A DNA stretch of 64,000 bases from Agelaius tricolor (taxonomy: Eukaryota; Chordata; Aves; Passeriformes; Icteridae). Where the stretch lies: positions 76,155,001-76,219,000 of the forward strand of contig JALJCS010000002.1 of NCBI GenBank assembly GCA_023055355.1. Reading direction: 5' to 3'. Shown here in pieces: positions 24,136 to 37,561 of this stretch. Both the position numbers and the translations under genes were made by a program. Below the pieces are notes generated by a model. That model saw nothing but the letters and a program-made list of their open reading frames with translations. It searched no databases and had not been told where the DNA came from. The first letter of the stretch is position 1; every line of letters starts with the position of its first letter.

Positions 24136-25769
24136 GTAAAATACTGCATGTGGAGCTGTGTCAGGATTTTATTTTCTGGAAAAAGGCCAACTGAACTTTG
24201 AAGTGATATGGGCTGTACTTTATTTTTTCTGATCAGCCAGTGCATTGATAGTTTGGAGAGCAGAGTGAAACTTTTCTGCTTTTCACATAGCACTCTAGAG
24301 AAAGTATAAAAATTCACCATAAGTGAGGTAAAGAACTTCCCTGGTAGAGCTGCTTGCATATAGGGATATAACTCTTAAAAAACCCCAAACAAACCCAACA
24401 AAACAAACAAACAAAAAACTGCAGCCAACCCCCTGTAAAAACAGACCCCAAACATAAAAAAATTCTTCACACTAAATCTTGAGTTTATATAGATTGCTTG
24501 TGTGTGTAGAAGTACAGATTTGAGTTGCATCCTTTAGCCTGCTGCAGGGCTCAGTTGTGGCACACAGACTACTGAATGTAAACAAGTTGAGAACTCAGCA
24601 TTTTGGCTTCCTTGTCCTGCTCTTACTACAGTGGTTCTGAAATAATAGCGTTTGGGTGGTTAGATATGAATTAATTTTTTTATGATTAATCCTGGTCTAT
24701 TTGTTTCTGTGTCAGTACTGTCCTTAAAGTTTGCTCCTCATGCTTTTCTCTCTGTACTGCCTGCCACTGTACTCATAGAGAAATGGTAGTTGGTAACCAA
24801 GTCAAATTTTTGCTCCTTTTTTTTTTTTTTTATTAAGGGATAATCTCAGATTTCAAATGCTTTCTCACAGTACTTCCCTGCCCTGCTTCCTACCTAATTC
24901 TTCATTTCTAAACATGTTACAGAAACTGCATCAGTGACCCAGGTTAGGTCACCAGTTCATTGAGACAATTTCATTTGTCTGTGTCTGCCTGTAATCAGGC
25001 ATCCATCTGTAATTTCCAGTCCTTAAGTAATCTCTGAAGATGTAGTTTGTTCTTTTGCTATTTGTACTCAAAATTTGAAAGAATTCTATTAGATTTTAAT
25101 GAGGCCTTCATATTTTTGTCAGTCTGAGGTTACCATCTCTCAGGTTCTTGAGCATTAGTTTGGTTCTGACTTGAAAATAAGTCTTCCATGTATCTTTATA
25201 AAGCTCAGGTTCATTTCTTCTATTTTTGATCTTGATAAATAGAAGAGAGCCCTGGTTTTTGGTTTCTGGTTAGATTACAGACTTGTCAAGTTCTGTCTGT
25301 TTAGTGATTTCTTTCTGATCCTTTATCATCGATTCTGCTTGTGGTGAGTAGAGATTGTTTTGTTCTACAAGATCTTAAACAGCTTCTCATCAGATCCTGA
25401 TCTCTTGTATAATCCAACCCTTTGGATCGTTTTCAGTGGTTACTTGCTCTGTGATGCCTCTCTGAGTCTGCTGCACAATTCTCCCTATTGTCAAACTTTT
25501 TCTCACACTTGTTTTCAAAGGGCTTTTGTTTGTTTGCTGATAGTTGTAATCTTTTCCTTCTGAGTTACACAACTTTAGAGGTCTACTATTCAGCTACTTC
25601 TTACACATAAGTCTTTTGTTTTCTTCATTTTTTTTACTTGCACAGTAAAATTTCTTCTAGAGCTCTGTTTATGTTCAGCTGTACTTTAAGTTCCAGATAA
25701 TAATTTCTATTTAATATCTCTTCAGTGGTACTGTGCTTTCAATCATCTGTCTCAGCAGTTCTTAAGTGC

Positions 25770-26015
25770 AGCATGGTGTTTTCATGGGCCTGCTTCTTGA
25801 GCTTTTCCAGGTCTCTCTGGATGGTATCCTTCCTTCAGGTGTGCCAACTGCACCACTCAGTTTGGTGTTACCTGCAAATTTGCTGAGGGTGCCATTGATC
25901 CCACTGTCTGTCATTGCTGAAGATACTCAATAGAATTGGTCCCAATATGGAACCCTGAGGGATACCATTCATCACTCACTGATCTACATCCAGACATGCC
26001 CACTACTCTTTGGAT
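25770..26015 (-). mobile_element. CR1 LINE fragment, left half of an interrupted element
   Basis: The + strand reads like antisense CR1 (CAGGTCTCTCTGGATGG, TTTGGTGTTACCTGCAAATT, GGTCCCAATATGGAACCCTG). It stops abruptly at CACTACTCTTTGGAT near 26015, where a different CR1 begins. The matching right half resumes at about 26474. The element lies in the C8orf88 intron between coding exons 3 and 4. Confidence 0.8.
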
Positions 26016-26473
26016 TATAGGATGGTGTGGGTTGTAGGGGACTAAAAAGTCATCAAGTTCTAACCCCCTGCTATGAGTGGGGGCCCCTGCCAGGAGACCA
26101 TGTTACTCAAAGCCCCACCCAGCATGATGATGAGCACTCCCTGGGATGGGGTATCCATAACTTCTCTGTGCAGCCTTTTCCAGTGCCTCACCATCCTTAC
26201 AGTAAAGAATTTTGTTCTCCTGTCTAACCTAAACCTACTGTCCCTCAGCTTAAGGCCATTCCCCCTTTTCCTATCACTACATGCCTCTGAAAAGTCCCTC
26301 TGTAGCCTTCTTGTAGGCCCCCATTAGGTACTGGAAGGCTGTCCCAAAGTATCCCAAGAGACTTCTCCAGGCTGAACATCTCCAACTACCCAAGCCTGTC
26401 TTCATAGGAGAGGTGTTCCAACCCTGTGATCAGCTTAGGGACTCTCCTCTGCACTTGTTCCAACATGAGATCA
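26016..26473 (-). mobile_element. CR1 LINE inserted inside an older CR1
   Basis: It begins with the CR1 3' terminus in reverse orientation (TATAGGATGGTGTGGGTTG) and continues through standard antisense CR1 text such as CCAGTGCCTCACCATCC, ACAGTAAAGAATTTTG and AGCTTAAGGCCATTCCCCC. It ends near CAACATGAGATCA. Both flanks belong to one other CR1, so this copy inserted later. GGAT at the left edge and AGAT at the right edge are a possible short target duplication. Confidence 0.78.
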
Positions 26474-26600
26474 GATGCAGCTGTCCAACCAGTTCCTCAT
26501 CCAGTGAACAGTCCCCCAATCTAATCCACATCTCTCCAATTTAGAGAGAAGGATGTTGTGGGGGATTGTGTTAAAGGCCTTACAGAAGTCATAATCTTCA
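26474..26600 (-). mobile_element. CR1 LINE fragment, right half of the interrupted element
   Basis: The text resumes as GATGCAGCTGTCCAACCAG, CAGTTCCTCATCCAGTGAAC, TCTCCAATTTAGAGAGAAGG and AAAGGCCTTACAGAAGTC. In other CR1 copies this follows directly on the sequence that ends at 26015. Confidence 0.75.
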
Positions 26601-27588
26601 TAGGTTTTTAATCAAAGGGAGGTAAAAAGAAGACAGAAGTTTTCAAGTATGCTTGTATTCTTTAAACTGTTTTTTTTTCAAAGTTACCCACATGCCCTCC
26701 CTTAGGTTCACCAGTTACTGCATCATTTGTGTTCAAAGGCAGGAAAAGATTTGTGTCATTGTTGATATCAGCTTCTCTCTTTTCAACATCCCGCAGTCTG
26801 AGAAGGAAAAACTGTTGGTCATCAGGTGACAGTGTAACAATCTTGCAGGAAGCCCATTATTTCTAAAGCAATATGCTTCTTTGTCATCAAGGACCAGAGA
26901 TAAGGTTTGTTCTTTGTTTGCCTAATTCCTTTCCTCTTGTTTCTGCTCTTGTTTGAGAATATCAGCTTAAATACAGACATTGCTAGATATATTGTATCCA
27001 AAGCTATGCCATAGTAGACATAGTGCTATAAACTCAAATGAGAAACCTACATGTTCTGAGCAAAGGCTCTGACACTTGTTGATCCAACATAATCCCTCAA
27101 AAGTATTTCACTGCTATTAATCTGTTTGCCATTTTACGTGCAGCAGATCTTTTCATTCCTTTTAGGTGTTGAAAGACATTTAACTTATTAGCTTCAAGAA
27201 AAGAGACACCCTATTTTTGTTATCTGTCACTTAGAAATAGGTGCCACTTTGGAGTGAGTTATAAACAGATTTCCTTGTGGGTTTCAAGACCAGTTTATGG
27301 TGTTTCTGCTAATTGGAACAAGATACAGGGAGTCTGTCTGTTGTAAGGTTGGAATCACCTTTTTTCTTCTTTTGTGTTGATTTACTGTGTCAGTTTGATG
27401 CAGGTAAAGTGAAATGCTCTATAATTTACTTCAGAATTTCCTGATGCAAGATATGACCTAAATTACTTCTGTTTTTAAAACTGATTTTTATATTCCACGT
27501 GTAGCATTTCTACTATTATATAAGTTACAAAATAATTTTTCTGAATTTCCAATCTTAATTCCTTAAACAAGAATGTTATACTTAGTGA

Positions 27589-27735
<147 letters not shown>

Positions 27736-29379
27736 TGAAGTTATAAAATCATCATGGAAGTTTTGATAAACCATTTGACAGGAAACACCTTCAAAATGGC
27801 CTGTCAAATTGGCAAAACCTTCAAGGGCAGATTGAGCAATTCAACACAACTTTTGTATGTAACTTCTGCAGTTGATATTTGACATCTTACCCTGGGTATT
27901 ACCCTATAAAGGGAAAGAGTTTTAAATTTGCTTTCAGGAAAAAATCAGGTATGTTTCCATGTTTTCAAAATAGAAGAGAACAATCTTGATAAATTTCCAG
28001 CTTGGTAAAAATCTTAATCCACTGTTTGAGTTATTCATGCATCAGCGTCCACCACAAAACCATTAATGAGCTCATTGCAGTTTGTATTATCATTATCTTT
28101 GGTCTTTGGTTTTGGGGAGAAATTAATAGAAATGAATGTGAAGGATATCCATGTGTGCTACCTTAATGTTTGTGATGAAATAATCATCAAAAACTTCATA
28201 TGCTAGGAGAAAACATCTACTGGATTACATTCTGGACCCCAAGTGTGGGAAAATCTGTGTAAACATCATATCAAATTAGGCTACATAACTAGGCTGCTTT
28301 TGAGACCATTGGGATGTAGTTCTGCTAGAAATAGGATTCCTATTATGGAAAAGTATGTCCACATGGTTAGTTTGTTGGCCACATTTGGAGGTATTTTTAA
28401 ACTTTAAAAATTTCTGTACTTTGAAAAAACAAAAATTAACTAATATATGACCATAATCACCTTTCCCTGATCTTACTTTTTGTATCTTTCTATTTACCCT
28501 CAAGATGAAAGCTTTGTTTGTTTGAAAATCTGCTTTCAGATTCAGAAGTCTCAACTCTTTAATTTCCTAACTTTCCCCCCTCTCCCACCACCTGGGTTTC
28601 TAAGAGTGACAAATTTTGATAATCTGTGTGCTTTCAGATGTTTACATTCCTAGGAAAAGGAGGGTCCCTATACAGAAATCAGTGAGATCACCTAGTTCAG
28701 CCAAAATTCCGGGCTATTGGTTGACCATGTCATCTGTTTTTCTGCACAGAAACCAGAGGAATTGATGAGATGCTTGTGTAAATCAAATAATTGATGCTTA
28801 AAAGTGGCAGAAGGTGTCCTACAAATAAATTTCTAATGACAGACAATCCTACAGTGTCAGTGAGCTTGTATTTTTGAGCAGGTGGTTTTCAACAGTTTGC
28901 TGCTGAACTGAGTATTCAGACAGTTCATGCCTCTAAGACTTTACTAGTTCTGAATTTTTGAAGCCACTGCTGAAGTGTGTGCCCATTTATGAAAAAAGTA
29001 AAAGTAAAAGTTGTGTTGTCAGATGAAGAAAACTTCCTAGAATGACTTGTAGAAGGAAGATACAGTTGTTACAGTCGGTGGACTGTGGACTGCATTTGTC
29101 CCAAAGGACACTGGGGTTTTTTTCAGATATGGGGATCTGGGCTACCAATACATAGCTCAGCATTCAAACAGATGTTAGTACTGTTAGTGCTTGACACCCA
29201 ATAGGAAACTTTAAGTTGAAGTCTCTATGATTAATGAAAATAGAACTGTTTGCTATAATAAAAAAAAATTCAAATTGTGAAATGTATGTGGAGTGAAAAA
29301 GAGTTACAAGCAGACTGAAATGAAAACTTTAAGTGATCTGTTATAATGGAAGTAATTTGAGGGTTGGTTTGTCTCACAG

Positions 29380-29418
29380 GTAAAGAACAAACCTTTCATT
29401 GACATCTGCAAGAAGTGA
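29380..29418 (+). CDS. C8orf88: C8orf88 terminal coding exon (probable)
   Basis: A GTCTCACAG acceptor is followed in phase 0 by VKNKPFIDICKK and TGA at 29416-29418. Human C8orf88 also ends with a very short tail after the conserved KP, but with different residues (ENNQSFK), so the call rests on splice phase, position and the polyadenylation signal about 210 bases further on. An alternative is read-through of the previous donor or another small exon. Joined with the other four exons it gives about 131 residues, against 117 in human. Confidence 0.55.
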   Translation, partial: VKNKPFIDICKK

Positions 29419-29629
29419 CATGTTGTTTGGAAGATCCAAAGTCTGTCACTGAGGGACCTACATTTGATGTAGGTCTTCAAGATTTTTGAAGGTACTTGGG
29501 TGCCTGCAGATGGAAGTACGACCCTGTGAAACCTATGAAAATGCCTGTTTCTTCCTGTAATTGCCTGAATGCTTTAAGAGACAAACCTTTAATTTGTAAT
29601 GCCTGAAATGGCAATATGATTAAAGTGAA

Positions 29630-29635
29630 AATAAA
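29630..29635 (+). terminator. C8orf88: Candidate polyadenylation signal, C8orf88
   Basis: AATAAATAATT lies about 210 bases after the probable stop codon and is followed by GT-rich sequence (TTGGTGTGGCAG). A second AATAAA lies near 29720. Either could end the C8orf88 mRNA. Confidence 0.5.
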
Positions 29636-29639
29636 TAAT

Positions 29640-32600
29640 TTTGCATATTGGTGTGGCAGAATTTTGTCATTGAATTGTTTGTGTTATGTAGCCAGATATG
29701 TTGCCTGACCATAAATTCCAAATAAATTCTTCACTTGGACTTTTTGATTGCTCCTAACTCCCTTCCTCAGAAGTAAAGATGGAACAACTACTGCCTGTGT
29801 CAAATCTCAGATGTCTTAGGGTATCTACTCCTCTAGTAGTAGAGAGATTTTTTAGTTTTTTTTTTTTGACAAAACTTGACTTGCTTCTTCTTAATTTGAA
29901 ATCTTCATCTTGACACAAGATATTCTTTAATATCTTGTGGATACCCATACCTTTTTTCAAGGTATGAAGTCTCTTATTAGTAGTAATTTCACTAACAAGA
30001 GACATTTTCTCTCATCCTGCATCAGAACAGGAGATCTGCATATGCATTGTATTCCTTAAAGTTCTTTGTAAATAATTGTTCAGTGTTCTTGACTTTGAAA
30101 AGTGAAAGTAATAGGGAAAACTGAGGAACAAGACAGATTTTAATCCTATGTCTCATATGGGTAAATGGATGTACCAGTGTAGAGTTAATTCTCTCTTTTT
30201 TCCTTCAATGAGTCTGGTATCCAATACTGAAGTGGAAGGCAGTAGTTCAAGTACTTCCTGAAAGCATCCATCAGTTGACAGGCATCAATAATAAATATTT
30301 TGTATGAATATAATTAACTTATAAATGTCTATTTAGACCCATAATAATATCATTTGGGTACTGCAGGCAATTTTTTACCCTCTGTCACAAATGTTAACGA
30401 AAGCTAAATGAGGATGTGTTAAATGGCAATTGCAGTAATGCAAAAACCTGTCAAGTTGCACTGGATCGCCACTGGATTTCTTTTCCTGAATGATGCAAAT
30501 AAATCTTTTTGTTGGTTAGTTTTTAATCACTGGGAGTTTCTTAGAGTGAGTCATGTGGATCTGTTTTCCCAATATGTTGGGGAATATTTCCCGACGGTTT
30601 CTGTGTGTAGCTCTCAAAACTCCTAAGTGAAACTTCTCAAACTTCTTCTTGTGTATGATTCAGTGGTTTTTTACTAGTATATATACAAAGGTGAGTAACT
30701 CTTATAAGGATATAGGACCTGCTACAACTTTTTTTACCCTTCCAGCACCTAATTGACATGAAGTTCTAAAGCAGGTGATTGTAAGAATGATTTTAATACA
30801 TTTTTCCCAGTGAAAAGAAAAAATGTCACAAACCTTAGTGTAGTATGTAATTTTTAGGGTTTTTCCCTGATTCTGTGTCAGATGTCACTATTTCCTTTAT
30901 TGGTAGGTCAGTAGTGACAAACCCCATGCTATATAGTAGCTTAACATCTTGGCATAGTAAAAATAGCAGCCAGATGTTGTATGTGTAGATTTACTTTGAT
31001 TAAGACAAGAAACCTTTAAACTTATACTGATGTCATTTGTGAGGGTAATTTCAGTGCCCTTTTACAGATGGACAGATCTGTAGGATCTGGATCATGTCAA
31101 TACAGGAAAGCCTTGGACTTCGGTGTTAAAAGCATTCACTTCCACTGAGATACTGTGAGAGAGATAAAGGTGAAATTTTTCTATACTGTGGGCACATAAA
31201 TTCAGATGTGCACGTATCCCTCTCTGACATCCACATTTGTGTGGATAACCAAGGCCTCATGAACTTTATTGGCAAAGGGCTTGATTCAATTGCTTAAAGG
31301 TAGGCATCTGGTGTCATCTGAGACTCACCTGGAATTCCAGCCCGCATGCTGCATGGGCCTGGCATGAATGACAGACAAACTACAGGTAACACATGTCATC
31401 CTCAGCTGGGAGCTGGAGAACAGTTGGTGTCCTCTACAGTAACTCACGTGCACTACATTTGCCTTTCTTTAGGCAAATAACTTGCCTCAGAACTTTACAG
31501 ATAAAATAGGAACTTATTGAGCTTAGACCTTGTGATTTCTGGAATACAGGACCTTACTGCAATAAAGACTTTGTAGTTGGAATTCCCCCTTTTCAATTAC
31601 ATATGGTAACTTTTTTGTTGAGAAAAAATAAAACTAAACAAGACGGTATTTTATTGAACATGGCATTTAAGTTTCTTTTTGGGTACTGTTTGTAAGCTTA
31701 GACTGCTAAATGGATGGAGACAGTGGTCATGTAGCATGTAGAGCTTGTTAACCTGCTGTGGAGTGTGAGGTTACAGTGGTTGCTTGCCCATTCTTGGGCT
31801 GGAGGGCACACCTCAGATGCAGGAGACAACACCATGACTTGCTAGGGAATCAGGTATTGCTACTTCCAGGTCTTACAGCATCACAGAATATCCTCAGCTA
31901 GAAGGGACTGAAAAGGATCATTGAGTCCAGCTCCTGGCCCTGGACAGGATACACTTAGACTCAAACCACGTGCCCGTGAGCATTGTCCAAATGCTGCTTG
32001 AACTCTGTCAGGCTTAGTGCTGTGACCACTGCCCTGTTCCAATGTTCCTCCACCCTCTGCATAAAGAACCTTTTCTTATTGCCTAACCTTAGTCTCCCCT
32101 CATACAACTTGATGCTGTTTCCTTGGGTCTTGTCACAGGTCACCAGAGAGAAGGGATCAGTGCCTGCTTCTTCTCCTCATGAGGAAGCTGCAGACTGCAA
32201 TGAGGTCTCCCCTCAGTCTCCTCCAGGCTGGACCAAGTGACCTCAGCCACTCCTTGTATAGCTATGTCTGTAGGCCCTTCATGATCCTGATGACCCTCCT
32301 TTGGACACTCTTAAAAACCTTTATATCTCTCTTATATTTTGTGCCCAAAACTGCCCCCAGCACTCGAGGTGAGGCTGCCCCAGCTCAGAGCAGAGCAGGA
32401 CAATCCCCTCCCTTGCCCTGCTGGTGAAGCTCTGCCTGATGCACCCCAGGACAGGGTTGGCACTGCTGGCTGATATTCAATCAACCAGGACCCAGACCCC
32501 TGGATGTGAGGGCAGTCTGGCTCCACCCCTGTCACCCACTGATGACCAGGTTGATTGAGCTGACCCAGCTGGCCTGGTGGGTGTCCACTTCCCCCTCAGT

Positions 32601-33448
32601 GCTCCATGTGCCTCCCTACCAAAGCTGCACCCTGGTTGAAGAGGGTGATCTTCCCCATGGAGATGGTGCTGTTCATCGGTCAGGGGTATACAGCAGCCCT
32701 GCCCCCTGCTAGAACCAACTTCCAAACAAGGTCAAGGTTTATGGCTATTTATGTTGTAACTGCAGTTTCTCTAATGATTTTGCAGTAACCTGCCAGAGAT
32801 CTAAAGAAAATATTTTCTGAGTGATCAGGACATAGAGCTTGTGCAGTGTTCAGTCTGGGGATTACAGTGACGAGAGACAGGCAGATATGTTTCCTCTTGG
32901 GAGGGTAAGGGTGGAGTCTGTTACGAGAAGGTAGTGCTGCCTTGTCTTGTCGTGAGCAGAAAATATCCTGGGGAAGTTCTGTATTAGCACAAAGAGTTTT
33001 CCCTATGTTTATTCTTTTCATTAATGACTTACAGCTTCTCTGCAGACATGTATGAACATGTGTGTTCAGGTTCATACTTCTTTCTTTTGTAAAAGGAGAC
33101 CACAGCAGCATTAAGTAATGGTTGTTTATTAATGCAGTAATAAAACTTTTCACAAATATTTAGTCATACATTCAAGACACACTTTTCTGTGACAGTTTGG
33201 ACTGTCACAGAAATAATTCATCATAGTTGTCTTATTTCAGTTTTTAGAATGCATCATTTCACTGAACTAGTCACAAGAAGAAAAGGTAATAAATGCACAG
33301 TTTTCCAGATCTTAGAATGGATAAAGTGGGAAAGATCCCATCCATAATAACAAACTTTATCACATCATAATTTCACCTGTACACTGCAATATGAATGTTA
33401 GTGTAATGAAAGACAATACAACATTAACATTACTTGGAACCACAGCTT
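29640..33448. other. Tail-to-tail gap between C8orf88 and NECAB1
   Basis: The sequence lies between the C8orf88 3' end (+) and the NECAB1 stop codon (-). Part of it is presumably NECAB1 3'UTR, with a TTTATT (AATAAA on the minus strand) at 33125-33130. It includes a large CR1 fragment at 31.88-32.48 kb. The poorly characterised GC-richer stretch 32.48-32.74 kb may be a continuation of that element. No other gene was seen. Confidence 0.6.
31876..32480 (-). mobile_element. CR1 LINE fragment (antisense to +)
   Basis: The left edge has the CR1 3' end (CATCACAGAATATCCTCAGC, AGAAGGGACTGAAAAGGATC). It continues through the ORF2-tail region and then antisense ORF text such as AGGTCTCCCCTCAGTCTCC and CCAGGCTGGACC. 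On the minus strand, 31961-32143 retains a decayed CR1 tail with a LRLGNKKRFFMQRVEEHWNR pattern. It is an old, mutated copy. Confidence 0.85.
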
Positions 33449-33477
33449 CTAGTTGTTATTGAGAACCCACCACGATG
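33449..33477 (-). CDS. NECAB1: NECAB1 terminal coding exon with stop
   Basis: A 29-nt coding end: after TTTCAG, CA completes Ala, then SWWVLNNN and TAG at 33451-33449. It matches the human terminus ASWWILNNN. The 3'UTR follows toward lower coordinates. Confidence 0.9.
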
Positions 33478-34191
33478 CTGAAAGAGAGCAGAGTTTATTT
33501 ACTTTTTAGCATAAATTGCATTTCTTTTTTCACCTCTGGTAAAAATTCTAAATAAAATACCTATAATATATATAATTAAATGTTTGTTTGTATATGCAGC
33601 TAATACTGGTGACAAAAAATACTCAGAATACTTGGAGAGCTAAGTGGTGGGAAGGTGGCTTTATCACAATAATTATATCCCTTTTTGATAACATCCAAAG
33701 AAACATCATTGTGTCATAGGTGCAGCTGCATAGAATGAAGCGCCCTGAGAGCAAACCAAATAAATCCTCAGTCCTGTGCTGCTGTGTGTGTCAGTTTTTA
33801 ACCCAAGCACTGTTTCCTGGGTGGCTGTGTTAGCTTTAATGACTTGCTCTTCTAGTGACATTATTCAAATCTATGGGTTTTTTATACAACTCTAGGAATT
33901 AGTAACTTTTTGTCCTCAAAAGTAAGAGAATTGATGGACTTGCAAAATGTCATTCCCATAAAAAATTCTGTAATCACCATATTATAGGCAGTGCTGGGGT
34001 GAAACCAATTTGTATTTCTTCCCCACAATCTCTAGCCTTTGACCTTTTGAAATGGAACCTTATGCAGAGAGGAGCCACAAGATTTATGGAGAGAGATGGG
34101 AAGGAAGGAAAGGAATTGGGACTGTATCTGAGATGCCAAGGAGTGTACGAGGCTACGTAGGTGTCACACTACACAAATTCATTAACAGAAC

Positions 34192-34261
34192 TTATTTCTT
34201 ATTTCTTATTTCTTATTTCTTATTTCTTATTTCTTATTTCTTATTTCTTATTTCTTATTTC
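34192..34261. repeat. (TTATTTC)10 heptamer microsatellite
   Basis: Ten perfect copies of a 7-base unit, in the last NECAB1 intron. The other strand is purine-rich (GAAATAA). An open frame through it only reflects the repeat. Confidence 0.95.
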
Positions 34262-36455
34262 TATATTTCTTGTATCCATAAATGTTTCCATTAATGGTTT
34301 TTGAATGAAAATTATTATTCATGAAAAAACATCATGAGAAAATAGTCAAGTCCTACCTGAATTCAGGCTATGAGCCTAGTAGTCTTTGAAACATCAGTGG
34401 ATGTTTCAACCCCCAAAAATGCCAATTTACCGATTTATTTCATGAGTTATAGTGTTATAAGTGTTCAGTAGTTTCCCTTTATCTTGTTTTCTTCACCCAA
34501 ATGTTCTCTAGAGTCCTTAAGTCCAGATGATCTTGTATAAAAAGGAGACATTCACTGAATGTGAACTGAATGATTCATGCCACCCTGGTAGATTGGCTGA
34601 AGCAACTGGGTGAGTTAACAGGTGTATGAGTGGTTATAATAGCTTGTGGTTCCTCTTAACTGAGGGTAAATTATTATCTTTGGGATAATACTGAATCAAA
34701 TGGTCTTGAAAACTTGTCTTTCTGAATCATTCTTGGCCACAGAAGTGCATCCTTACTAATTTTAGTTAATTGGTAAAGACTTAAAGGTTGTAAACTTTGA
34801 ATGAATCAGATTCAGATTACAATTTGCAATTGATTCAGTTCTTATCTACCCAGATGTGGAAAAGAAGTTTGGAAGTTTCTCAGCTAGGGTAAATTTGTTT
34901 TTAGAATAGAGCCTATCTGTGCTCTAACTGCAGACAGGTTTAGGGTTTTTTTCCTTCTGATTTTACAGCAATATCACTTTATGTGATGAAATATGTCTAA
35001 AATTCTTTAGTAAAGTGTACTGGTGGAATTGCAGCCATCATTTTTTACTTCAAGATCATTTTCTGTCTTTCAAACACAAATACGGTTTGTGTAGATCAGT
35101 TGTGGGAAGCTCTTTCCATGAAACAGAGTTCAAATCATTGCACAGATTTCTAAATTACAGGTAATGTATAATATTGTACAAAGAACTGTGAATGCATCAA
35201 TTCCCACTGCCCCCCTGCCCCAGCAAGGAGTGCACAGTGAGAAATGCTGTTTCTATGGTAACTGTCTGCCAGGACAGAGTGCTGCAGACTGAAATCCTTC
35301 TTAGCAGGCAGAGCAAATGCTTTAATGAGTACTTGGAATCCAATTTCAAACACTTCCATATTTAGGCACTTAAAAATTATGTTTACATTTTATTTTATGC
35401 AAATTGCACTTTACCCATGTGTAAACTACCCTGGAACACTGCTGGATCATGTGCAGTCTCTTGGACAAAAAGAATTTTTGAAAAAGGCTCCACTGTTTCC
35501 AAATCAAGTTTCTCTTAAATCCAGCAACATCCCAGTAGATACAAGATTTACAGAGATACTTGGTTCATTAACTTCAATCTCCGAATTCTGCAGGAGTCCC
35601 TGGCATATAATTTACTGTCCACATCAGGCTCGTGAGATCTGAAGATGTCTTGTCTGGTTTCTTTTAAGGACAAATCCCAGGTACAGGACTACATTTATTT
35701 TTCTACTAAGTGAGGTTTTATTATTTTAAATTTAGCCTGTACTCAGACACATAGAAAATTAGGGCTTCATTGTAATAGATTGTGTTCTCTAAAAAAAAAA
35801 AAATTACTGTCCTCTTTCTGTAAATATGGGACTGATGCTTTCTTTCTTATCTTCATCCTGCACCTGCACTGTGTCTTTTAACTCTTATTTCTAGGAGAAA
35901 GATGTTACATGCTCATTGGTTTCTATTAAGAATAAAAATTTGGAATCTTTACCAGCCTGTTTTTTTTGGTTTTTTTTTTTTTTTTTAACATAGCAGGAAG
36001 TATGTACAACAAGTTGGTTAGTGAATATCAATTATTGGTAAATAAGGCTCCCTTCAGTTAATGTAAGTAGGAATAAATTGAAGTCCTAATCAGAAAGCAT
36101 TTTTTTTCCTTGAAAATCTTAAATGGGATCTATTTTACCATTCACAAATAGTATTGTTTACTCTAAATATTTTCTTAAGTTTATTCTAAATATTTTCTTA
36201 AATAGTATGTCAGTGTTACTTCACACTATGTGAAATAAAGCACTGTGGGTCTTCTCCTTGCTGATGCATTTTATGTTTATGTGGTTAAAATAGAAATATT
36301 TGTAGTTCTTTTCTCCTCTATACTTTACCAAAGAAGATCTGAATAAGGGTGATATTATGCAGTGGTCTTGCATATGGAACACACTAATAGAACCATTCAC
36401 ATGTAACAAAAAAAAAAAAAAGACAAAAAAAAAGAAGTGAAAAGTTGATATTTAC

Positions 36456-36547
36456 CAGGGACTAGCATTGTTGTGATGAGCTCTGGAGTTTCCAAGAAAT
36501 CCATATTACTTCTCTGGAATGTCTTGCTGTAATTCATTTGAAGGTGG
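36456..36547 (-). CDS. NECAB1: NECAB1 penultimate exon, end of ABM domain
   Basis: After TTATTTAG the 92-nt exon completes a Ser codon and reads HLQMNYSKTFQRSNMDFLET then PELITTMLVP, leaving one base before GTAAAT. It differs from human at only three positions. Frame and splice sites are intact even though it lies downstream of two stop codons, so the damage is recent or the region was under constraint until recently. Confidence 0.92.
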
Positions 36548-37561
36548 CTAAATAATTGTAAAAAATAAAAATGTAACATGTTTTTTAAAGGGGCTCAATT
36601 TTTTAAATGAGCATAAGAAATTTCACAGTTAATGCTGTATAGAGATTCTGTGCTTAAAATCTTACAGTGATAGTGGGAGAGGAGACCAGATAAGCTATGA
36701 AGTGCCTGCAGATATATGAAACCCAGGTTTTCTCTGTGCAGCTCGCTGTCAGTCTGATGCTCATCTCTTGGTTGTGACCCAGTACAGTGTTGACATGTGT
36801 TACCAGCGTTCCTGAGTCTTGGTGATAGGAAACCCAGTAAAACTGGGGTTTTGTTTGACAGGAAAGCAACAAAGCTGCAAGAGACTTCTCCATCTCCCTA
36901 TGAACAAGCTCTCTCTACAGATTTAGGATCACAGGGTTGGTGTATTTCAGTGCTGTAACTAAATGTAGGTAAGGACAATCCTTTTGTCTCTACTCAACTC
37001 CTTTGTCATCTGCCTGCCAGAGGCTAGCATTCAGCTGGTAGGATGTTTAATAATTTCTATTTTGGGCCCAAAAGAGACACTCTGGAAGTCTGTTGGATGG
37101 GTTCCTGTGATGTAGATTGGGAAGTTTTGGGAGAGTTCCCCATAACTACTGATGTGTGCTACAGGCTGGCACATCTTCTGTTTCAATAATTGTGACTTTT
37201 TGTTTCTTCTTCCTTATCATGAAACTGGTGCTATTGCTGTCTTCCTGGTTTTCTGTCTCTGATGAACTAACATCCACCTGATGCTATATCTTTATGTACT
37301 TGCTTTTGGACTCTTTCTGCTTTGAATAATCACCGTTGTATTTCTGGCATTTTTATTTATGTTTCAGTACATTCAAGTCTTTAGCAACCAAAGTATTGTT
37401 CTGAAGTATTAATTGTGATGTATTTAGCAAAACATCAGTTAGCAGTATTTAAAGTAATTTGTACTCAGTCTTTCCACACAATTGATTTCTAACCTTCAAA
37501 ACTTTATGCATTACCAAAAAAAAAAAGAAAAAATGAAAGCCACCACAGTCCTGACACTTAC

